Under the pieces are notes generated by a model. The model saw only the letters and a list, made by a program, of their open reading frames with translations. It was not told the origin of the DNA and ran no database searches. This document shows, piece by piece, positions 7,446-14,288 of a stretch of DNA of 35,971 bases (position 1 is its first letter; each line of letters opens with the position of its first letter). The stretch comes from Bryobacter sp. (GTDB lineage: Bacteria; Acidobacteriota; Terriglobia; Bryobacterales; Bryobacteraceae): NCBI GenBank assembly GCA_022843625.1, contig JALHNH010000057.1, positions 1 through 35,971 of the forward strand. The letters run 5' to 3'. The position numbers and the translations under genes were made by a program.

Positions 7446-9530
7446 GTGCCCTACGCTGAAATTGAACTCGCACTCCATCCACTAGGTCAAAGCCTCTACC
7501 AGGTTGGCCTCAGGGTCACAGATCCAACAAGCGAAGGCGTCATCCAACCCGCGTTCGGCAAGGCCACTCTAACCACCGAAGCTCTCGAAGACTTCGAATC
7601 CAAACCCGCCCAATACGGCCAACTTCTCTCCGGCCTGCTCTTCAAAGATCCTGAAATCCGCGAAGCATGGCTCTCGGCCCGTTCCGCGCTGCAAAAGTCG
7701 AACCTTGATATTCGTCTCCGGCTCCTCCTCACGCCAGGCGACGTTCTGCTGCACAGCTTCCGTTGGGAACTTCTCACCGATCCCAAATCCAACATCCCGA
7801 TTGCTACGTCTAAAGAGATCCTTTTCTCTCGTTTCCTCTTCAGTCGTGACTGGCGCAACATCAAGCTACAGCCCAAGGGCAATCTGGAAGCACTCATTGC
7901 TATTGCTGCTCCATCTGACCTCAATCAGAAATACAACCTCGCCCCTATCTTGCCTGACCTCGAAAGTGCACCAGTAGTCGCGGCGATGCAACCGCTGCTT
8001 CCTCAGGTTATCGCTCAGCCACTTACGCTCGATGCTCTCAAAAGAGCGCTCGATTCATCCCCCGACATCCTCTACCTCGTTTGTCACGGCACAATCCTCG
8101 ACGGCGACGAACCATTGCTTTTCCTTTGCGATGCCGAAGGCAATACTGCCCTGACTCCTGCGAAAAAACTAACAGATCACATTGCCCGCCTCGACAGCCC
8201 GCCCCGATTAGTTGTTCTCGCCTCCTGCCAGAGTGCCGGTTTCGCCGATTCTGCCCAGTCCTCGTTGGCAACCCTTCTCTCGATTGCCGGTGTTCCCGCC
8301 GTAATCGCAATGCAGGGCAATGTCTCGATGAAGTCGGTTCACCAGGCGATTCCGCGCTTCTTTGAAGAACTCTTTAAAGATGGCCAGATCGACAGGGCCC
8401 TGGCCACCGCACGCTTTGAGGTTCGTGACAATCCCGATGCCTGGATGCCGGCCCTTTTGCTCCGGCTCAAATCCGGGCGAATCTGGTACGATCCAGGCTT
8501 CAAGACCGCCAAAGGCACTCCCGATTTCTGGAACGAAATCTGCCTTCAGGTTCGTCGAGGTACCGCTCTGCCCATCGTCGGTCCTGATCTGGCCGAAGCT
8601 ACTCTTGGCTCCTCTGGCAATATCGCCCTTGCCCTTGCGGAGGCGCAAGGCTTTCCCCTATCCCCAGCAGACCGCACAGATCTTGCAAAAGTGGCTCAAT
8701 ACCTGTCGATCACCAAGGGTATCGAATCCACTCGGGTTGAGGTCCAAAAGCAACTGATGCAGCGGGCTAAAGCCAGTTTTCCTTCCACTGCTGCAAAGGA
8801 TAACTTGAGCGACATTCTGCAGGATATTGCCGGATCGCAGCGCCAGGATCCCACAGCCTCGATGACGATCCTGGCGAATCTAAATCTCCCTGCATATGTC
8901 AACGCCAGTTCGAACAGCTTCCTCCTGAATGCTCTCCTGTCAGCCAACAAGAACCCAATTGACGTCTTCAGTAAATGGCGTCCTTCTCCGGGCAACCCAA
9001 GCCCTATGCCACCCATAATCGATGACAGCGAGATTTCTCCGGCTACCCCACTCCACTACGCGATTTTCGGTGATTGCGATTTTCCTGAGCATTGGGTGCT
9101 TACTGAGGATGACTTCTTCGACTTCACGGTCCGGGCTTCTGAATACAAATTGATCCCGGCTCTGGTAAGAAGACTCCTTTGCCAAAGCTCACTACTATTC
9201 CTTGGCTTCTCCCTGGACTCATGGATCTTTCGCGCACTCTTTCGCATGATTGTCCTCCACGAAGGGATCGCCGCCTTCCAGCATGGCAAGACCCATATCG
9301 GTGTCCAGTTGGACCCCGAAGATTCCCGCTTTTCTGATCCTGAGGGTGCTCGTCAATACCTGATCAAATACTTCAACTCCGCTCGACGCGGCAGTGTTGG
9401 CGAACCTCAGATCGACGTCTACTGGGGCTCCTCCACGGATTTCCTTCGCGAACTCTCTTCAGAGCTAGACAAGCGCAAGAACGACCACCTCCCCACCATT
9501 TCTTCGCGAGGCCGCAATGTCAGAAGCTAA
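7446..9530 (+). CDS. CHAT caspase-like protease fused to a SIR2-like domain, copy 1
   Basis: This 694 residue protein is the first gene of a duplicated two-gene cassette. Residues about 1-150 are the strand-rich region often found before CHAT domains (FRWELLTDP). The CHAT peptidase (caspase/separase fold) follows, with the His in YLVCHG (H214) and the Cys in VLASCQSA (C261). From about 345 on is a SIR2-like domain: DRTDLAKVAQYLSI, HWVLTEDDFFDF and LFLGFSLDSWIFRALFR. Its NAD-site motifs are weak: ALPIVGPDL stands where GAGxS is expected, and IFGDC has Phe541 where the catalytic His usually lies. The GTG at 7446 was chosen because copy 2 starts with GTG at the same codon and TGAGG lies nine bases upstream; an in-frame ATG at 7431 is the alternative. 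The last 14 nt overlap the NTPase gene. Probably a conflict/cell-death effector; function is inferred. Confidence 0.85.
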   Translation: MPYAEIELALHPLGQSLYQVGLRVTDPTSEGVIQPAFGKATLTTEALEDFESKPAQYGQLLSGLLFKDPEIREAWLSARSALQKSNLDIRLRLLLTPGDVLLHSFRWELLTDPKSNIPIATSKEILFSRFLFSRDWRNIKLQPKGNLEALIAIAAPSDLNQKYNLAPILPDLESAPVVAAMQPLLPQVIAQPLTLDALKRALDSSPDILYLVCHGTILDGDEPLLFLCDAEGNTALTPAKKLTDHIARLDSPPRLVVLASCQSAGFADSAQSSLATLLSIAGVPAVIAMQGNVSMKSVHQAIPRFFEELFKDGQIDRALATARFEVRDNPDAWMPALLLRLKSGRIWYDPGFKTAKGTPDFWNEICLQVRRGTALPIVGPDLAEATLGSSGNIALALAEAQGFPLSPADRTDLAKVAQYLSITKGIESTRVEVQKQLMQRAKASFPSTAAKDNLSDILQDIAGSQRQDPTASMTILANLNLPAYVNASSNSFLLNALLSANKNPIDVFSKWRPSPGNPSPMPPIIDDSEISPATPLHYAIFGDCDFPEHWVLTEDDFFDFTVRASEYKLIPALVRRLLCQSSLLFLGFSLDSWIFRALFRMIVLHEGIAAFQHGKTHIGVQLDPEDSRFSDPEGARQYLIKYFNSARRGSVGEPQIDVYWGSSTDFLRELSSELDKRKNDHLPTISSRGRNVRS

Positions 9531-12288
9531 GCCCTTCCCGCCCTCTCCATTCAAGGGCCCGCGACCTCTCGAATACGGCGACAAGATCTACGGCCGCACC
9601 CGCGAGATTTATGATCTCTATAACCAACTTTGTGCAAACCGCATTGTAGTTCTTCACTCTCCATCGGGTGCAGGCAAGAGCTCCATGGTTCAGGCAGGAT
9701 TGCTGCCTAGACTCGAAGCTCAATTTGATGTTTGGGGGCCAGCCCGCGTTCATGAATCCTCTGACGACCCCCAATCAAATCGATATGTTTCAAGCTTGAT
9801 TCGCAGCCTCGAATCAAGCGCAGGGGCACATCTCTCCAGTCTGGATTTAGTCTCATATGCCACTCAGCGCCACACCCATACCGACCCAGTCGTCCTTGTT
9901 CTCGATCAGTTTGAAGAGATTATTACTGCAGACCAATTGAATAGAAAAGCCATTGAGGGCTTTTTCGAACAGCTCGGTACTTTGCTTCACGATCCTTCTT
10001 TCTTCGCCCTCTTCATGATTCGCGAAGACTACCTTGCTGCCCTTGAGGCGTACCGGGGATTCATTCCAACCCAGTTCAACAACCGCTTTCGCATCGACTT
10101 GCTTACAGTCAAGGTCGCCATGGATGCGATTTCAAATCCGCCTAAATCTGCAAACTATCCCTTTGACGATGCAGCAGTCGACCAGCTTGCCAGGGATCTT
10201 GCCTCGATTCAGGTACTGCAAGCTGACGGCTCAACCCTCGCTCAAGTCGGTGACTTCATTGAACCCGTATATTTGCAGGTCGCTTGCTCGGACCTTTGGT
10301 CCAAACTGGCAACCGACAAGAACAGAAATAAATTGTCCATTGATCTTGAGGATGTCAGAGCTCTCGGTAACGTCTCAAATGCCCTGTCATCCTATTACTC
10401 TTCAAGGTTAACTGGCCTCGCTGGGCAAGACCATCGTCTTGAGGGAGAAATCCGTGAGTGGTTCGGCGAGAAGCTAATAACTCCGGCCAATCGTCGTGGT
10501 CAAGTGTTAAAAGGCCAAACTGCAACCGATGGACTCGACAATGCAATCGTTCAAGAACTATCAAAGGCACTTCTGATCAGGCGTGACGTTCGTGCCGGCT
10601 CGGAGTGGTTTGAACTTGCTCACGATCGCCTCATCCCTGCTGTCCTTCGAAACAACGAAGAATGGTTCGATAGCCAGCTCCCACTGCAGCGCGCTGCTCG
10701 CAGCTGGATTCGCAGTGACCGTCAAGACCGATTCCTTGTCGTGGGACTCGAACTTGCACAATTGAAAAAGGACCTCGATTTCGTCTCTCTACAGCCTGAT
10801 TCTCGTGCCTTTCTTGATGCTTGCGACACTGCCGACGCCGAGCAGATTCAAAGGGAACGATCACAACACCGCCTGAATCAGCTCACCACCATCGTGGTAG
10901 TGCTTCTCGGTCTTCTGGGCCCCCCAGGTATTGCCGCTTTTTCTTGGGCAATCAAAACTCTGCTGGAAAACAGCATTAGTACTAGTGAGGGCTTAGGGAT
11001 TCTCTCTATCATGCTCTTCCTCTTTAGCCTCTTTTTGGGGGCAGCGGCGTTTGTCGGTCTTCAACTCTTCCGCTGGTATTCCGGTATGAAACTTCTGCTA
11101 AGCCGGCTTGCCCGAAAGCGCCGCATCGATCCGTCTCTTCAGAGCTCAACACTGGGCAATGCCAGGTCAAGCTACTCTCCGAATAGATCAGGCAGCTCCG
11201 AAGTCTTGGATCAGTGGGAATCGATTACCCTGGAATTCGCCCCCTATTGGATTCTCCTTATCGTTGCCGGCGGAGATAAAGTCATCACGCCGATGGAATT
11301 CAACGCTCACTCCAATTTCTTGTCCCGCAAGGGAATATCGCAACGGCTACTTATTCTCGATCAGTTTTTCGCAGATACCCGTCCGGCTCTAGTCGGCCTC
11401 GCCGATGTTGTCGCCATCTATAGGGCAAAGAAGTCGGCTGCCGAATTCAAGAAATTTGGCTCAAGTATGATCCTTCTTGCACGCGAAATATCCCAAAGAG
11501 ATTCGGCTGCTGCCTCTTCGGTCAAGTTTGTCCAAGAGTTGTTTGCGGCAAACTTTGATAGTGGAGTCTTTCAGTCTCTCACCAATTACTATGGTGACGC
11601 TTCAGTCGCACGCAATTTAGATAAATTCGGAGTCTTTAAGCCTATTACTAGAAATTACATTTTAGCTAGCATGCTTCCAACATGTATTGCGTTCCTCTTT
11701 TTTGGAGCATCTAGTGAGTTTATTCGGTGGATATTTCCGATTACTCAATTGGCCTTAGTTATTGGCTGGCATACTGGATTGCTTCCGCTGCACTCCTCAA
11801 AGAACGCCTCAGTATGGCATTTCGTTATTACGTCAGGATTACCCATTGTCGTCTTTGTTCTGGTTAATGCACTTGTTTTTGGAGCTCCATATTTATGGTT
11901 TGTTATATTGCCGACCACACTGATACAAATCCTTATCTTAAGCAGAGTCTCTAAAGGTACTCTCTGTAGTACTTGCAAAAGATGGGCCTCAAAGAACAAC
12001 AAAGGATTCTACATTGCTTCTCAAGACCCTAATTTCGAATCAGGCTTACGACACCACCTCGAAGACGGAGATATCGAATTTCTCGATTCGGCCCGATTGT
12101 CGTCCCCTACAGACCCAAACTTCAACCAATCGTATTTCGTCACCCTTCTCTCCTGCGCAACTTGCAAGGATTTCCACGCTCTTTCCATCACCCGAACCGA
12201 TGCGAAGACCAAGGCCCAGGTCAAAATCATCGACCGTCTGCTCATCAATTCCAAGCAGGCGGAATGGCTCAACTCACGAATGGCCTGA
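9517..12288 (+). CDS. Membrane nSTAND-type NTPase with TerB-like domain and split zinc ribbon, copy 1
   Basis: This 923 residue protein is the partner of the CHAT-SIR2 gene, which it overlaps by 14 nt. Residues about 15-400 form a STAND-like P-loop NTPase: GPRPLEYGDKIYGR, Walker A SPSGAGKSS (48-56), Walker B VVLVLDQFEE (125-134), the MIRED segment at 167-171 and the closing ELAHDRL signature. No WD40, TPR or other sensor repeats follow. Instead there are two hydrophobic segments (about 455-478 and 492-518), then a TerB-like helical domain (about 575-690) opening with PYWILLIVAGGD. A second hydrophobic cluster follows (about 710-810), and last two Cys pairs (C817-x2-C820 and C880-x2-C883) that could form one zinc site. 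It is probably an inner-membrane switch that senses a signal and controls the CHAT-SIR2 effector; the role is inferred. The region 11.56-12.05 kb is clearly richer in A and T than its neighbours. Confidence 0.82.
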   Translation: MSEAKPFPPSPFKGPRPLEYGDKIYGRTREIYDLYNQLCANRIVVLHSPSGAGKSSMVQAGLLPRLEAQFDVWGPARVHESSDDPQSNRYVSSLIRSLESSAGAHLSSLDLVSYATQRHTHTDPVVLVLDQFEEIITADQLNRKAIEGFFEQLGTLLHDPSFFALFMIREDYLAALEAYRGFIPTQFNNRFRIDLLTVKVAMDAISNPPKSANYPFDDAAVDQLARDLASIQVLQADGSTLAQVGDFIEPVYLQVACSDLWSKLATDKNRNKLSIDLEDVRALGNVSNALSSYYSSRLTGLAGQDHRLEGEIREWFGEKLITPANRRGQVLKGQTATDGLDNAIVQELSKALLIRRDVRAGSEWFELAHDRLIPAVLRNNEEWFDSQLPLQRAARSWIRSDRQDRFLVVGLELAQLKKDLDFVSLQPDSRAFLDACDTADAEQIQRERSQHRLNQLTTIVVVLLGLLGPPGIAAFSWAIKTLLENSISTSEGLGILSIMLFLFSLFLGAAAFVGLQLFRWYSGMKLLLSRLARKRRIDPSLQSSTLGNARSSYSPNRSGSSEVLDQWESITLEFAPYWILLIVAGGDKVITPMEFNAHSNFLSRKGISQRLLILDQFFADTRPALVGLADVVAIYRAKKSAAEFKKFGSSMILLAREISQRDSAAASSVKFVQELFAANFDSGVFQSLTNYYGDASVARNLDKFGVFKPITRNYILASMLPTCIAFLFFGASSEFIRWIFPITQLALVIGWHTGLLPLHSSKNASVWHFVITSGLPIVVFVLVNALVFGAPYLWFVILPTTLIQILILSRVSKGTLCSTCKRWASKNNKGFYIASQDPNFESGLRHHLEDGDIEFLDSARLSSPTDPNFNQSYFVTLLSCATCKDFHALSITRTDAKTKAQVKIIDRLLINSKQAEWLNSRMA

Positions 12289-12317
12289 GCAGTGCTACGA
12301 TACAAACCTAGTCAATA

Positions 12318-14288
12318 GTGCCGTACGCAGAAATAGAGCTCTCCCTCAACCCACTCGGTCAAAGCCTTTACCAGGTGGAGCTCCGCATTACAGACCCAAC
12401 TACCGATGCCCTTCGGTCTCCAGCCCAGGGTCGCGCCACCCTCAACCCTGATACCTTCGCAGACCTCGAAACAACACCCCTCGAATACGGCAGGCTCCTC
12501 GCCACCCAAGTTTTCTCCACACCCGAAGTCCAGAAAGACTGGGCCGAAGCCCTTGCCGCCTTCCGCGCCAAAGACCTCGAGATCCGCCTCCGCCTCCGCC
12601 TCGCCTCAGGCGACATCACCCTACAGTCATTTCGCTGGGAACTCCTTACCGATCTCAATGGCGATCTCGCCTTGAGCACCTCCAAAGAAATCCATTTCTC
12701 CCGCTTCCTCTCAAGCCGCGACTGGCGCAACGTAAAGCTCTGTCCCCGCCAGGGCCTCAAAGCAACCATCGCCATCGCAGCCCCCACAAACCTCCAAGAA
12801 AGCTTGAATCTCGCCCCCATCGACATCGCCAAAGAGTCTGAGCCAATTCTCGCCGCCCTTAAAGATGTCGAAACCACGCTTCTCCCTCATCCGCTCACTT
12901 TCAAGTCCCTCACCGAAGCCCTCCAAACCTCGCCCGACATCCTCTACCTCGTCTGCCACGGCATGGTCATCGATAACAACCCCATCCTCTGCCTCGCCGA
13001 CGATCAGGGCCTTGCCTCGATCACCGCAGCCAAAGATCTGGCAGCAGAAATCGCTCGGCTAGATCCGCCTCCGCGCCTCGTCGTCCTGGCCTCCTGCCAA
13101 AGCGCCGCCCCATCCGAGACAACTCTCGCCACCCTCCTCGCTGCCGCCGGCATCCCCGCGGTAGTCGCCATGCAGGGCAACATCTCAATGGCCTCCATCC
13201 AGGCCGCAATGCCGCTCTTCTTCGAAGAACTCCTCAAAGACGGCCAGATCGATCGTGCCCTCTCCACCGCCCGTTTCGAAGTCCGCGACAATCACGACGC
13301 CTGGATGCCCGTCCTCCTCCTTCGCCTCAAGTCCGGCCGCATCTGGTACGACCCCGGCTTCAGCGCCCCCAACTCCACCAACGATTTCTGGGGTGACCTC
13401 TGCCTCCAGATCCATGCGGGCAACGCCCTCCCCATCATTGGCCCAGACCTCGTCGTCGGCGCCTCTAGCGAGATCGCTCTCAAGCTTGCCACTGAAGAAG
13501 GCTTCCCCCTCTCCCCGGCAGACCGCAACGATCTCGCAAAAGTAGCGCAATACCTCGCCATCACCAAGGGCATCGATTACACCCGCAACGCCATCCAGCA
13601 GGCCATCCTCAATCAGAAGCCTGCCAACTTCGACCCCATTGCAAAACTCCCGCTCTCTGCCTTCATCAACGCAACTGCACACGGCAAAATCCTTACTTCC
13701 CTTAAAGGCCAAAACAAGAAGCCTCTGGCCATCCTCAGCAAATGGCGCCGCACGCCAACCAATCCCAGCCCCGTCGCCCCGCAAATCGAAGCCAGCGAAT
13801 TCTCAGTCGATCGTCCTCTGGTCTACAGCATCTTCGGCGATTGCCAGGTACCCGATCACTGGGTCCTCACAGAAGACGATTTCTTCGACTTCACCGTCTC
13901 TGCCTCCCAATACAAACTCATCCCCCCGCACGTCAGCAGCCTCTTCTGCACTCGCTCCCTCCTCTTCCTCGGCTTCTCTCTAGACTCCTGGATCTTCCGC
14001 GCACTCTTCCGCATGATCATGATGCAGGAAGGCATCAGCCTCCAACAGGGCAAGACTCACATCGGTGTCCAGCTCGACCCCGAAGATGCCAGATTCACCG
14101 ATCCCGAGCGGGCTCGCAAATACCTCATCAACTACTTCGCCTCCACCCGGCGCGGCTCTCGCGGCGAACCACAAATCGATGTCTATTGGGGCTCCTCGGT
14201 AGACTTCCTCAACCAGCTCACCGATGAGCTGGCCAAACGCCCCAACCTCTCAAACACCCAGACAGAGTCCGAGTATGCCGACCGCTAA
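12318..14288 (+). CDS. CHAT caspase-like protease fused to a SIR2-like domain, copy 2
   Basis: This 656 residue paralogue of the gene at 7446 has the same layout: strand-rich N terminus, CHAT domain with H214 (YLVCHG) and C260 (VLASCQSA), and a C-terminal SIR2-like domain (NDLAKVAQYLAI, HWVLTEDDFFDF, FLGFSLDSWIFRALFRM). It is 38 residues shorter than copy 1, mostly through a gap in the linker of the SIR2-like part before LSAFINATAHG. The SIR2 NAD motifs are again atypical (ALPIIGPDL, YSIFGDC). It starts with GTG and has no clear SD; it lies 29 bp after the copy 1 NTPase stop and may be read from the same transcript. Codon use is much more C-ending than in copy 1. Its last 14 nt overlap the next gene, exactly as in copy 1. 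Confidence 0.85.
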   Translation: MPYAEIELSLNPLGQSLYQVELRITDPTTDALRSPAQGRATLNPDTFADLETTPLEYGRLLATQVFSTPEVQKDWAEALAAFRAKDLEIRLRLRLASGDITLQSFRWELLTDLNGDLALSTSKEIHFSRFLSSRDWRNVKLCPRQGLKATIAIAAPTNLQESLNLAPIDIAKESEPILAALKDVETTLLPHPLTFKSLTEALQTSPDILYLVCHGMVIDNNPILCLADDQGLASITAAKDLAAEIARLDPPPRLVVLASCQSAAPSETTLATLLAAAGIPAVVAMQGNISMASIQAAMPLFFEELLKDGQIDRALSTARFEVRDNHDAWMPVLLLRLKSGRIWYDPGFSAPNSTNDFWGDLCLQIHAGNALPIIGPDLVVGASSEIALKLATEEGFPLSPADRNDLAKVAQYLAITKGIDYTRNAIQQAILNQKPANFDPIAKLPLSAFINATAHGKILTSLKGQNKKPLAILSKWRRTPTNPSPVAPQIEASEFSVDRPLVYSIFGDCQVPDHWVLTEDDFFDFTVSASQYKLIPPHVSSLFCTRSLLFLGFSLDSWIFRALFRMIMMQEGISLQQGKTHIGVQLDPEDARFTDPERARKYLINYFASTRRGSRGEPQIDVYWGSSVDFLNQLTDELAKRPNLSNTQTESEYADR

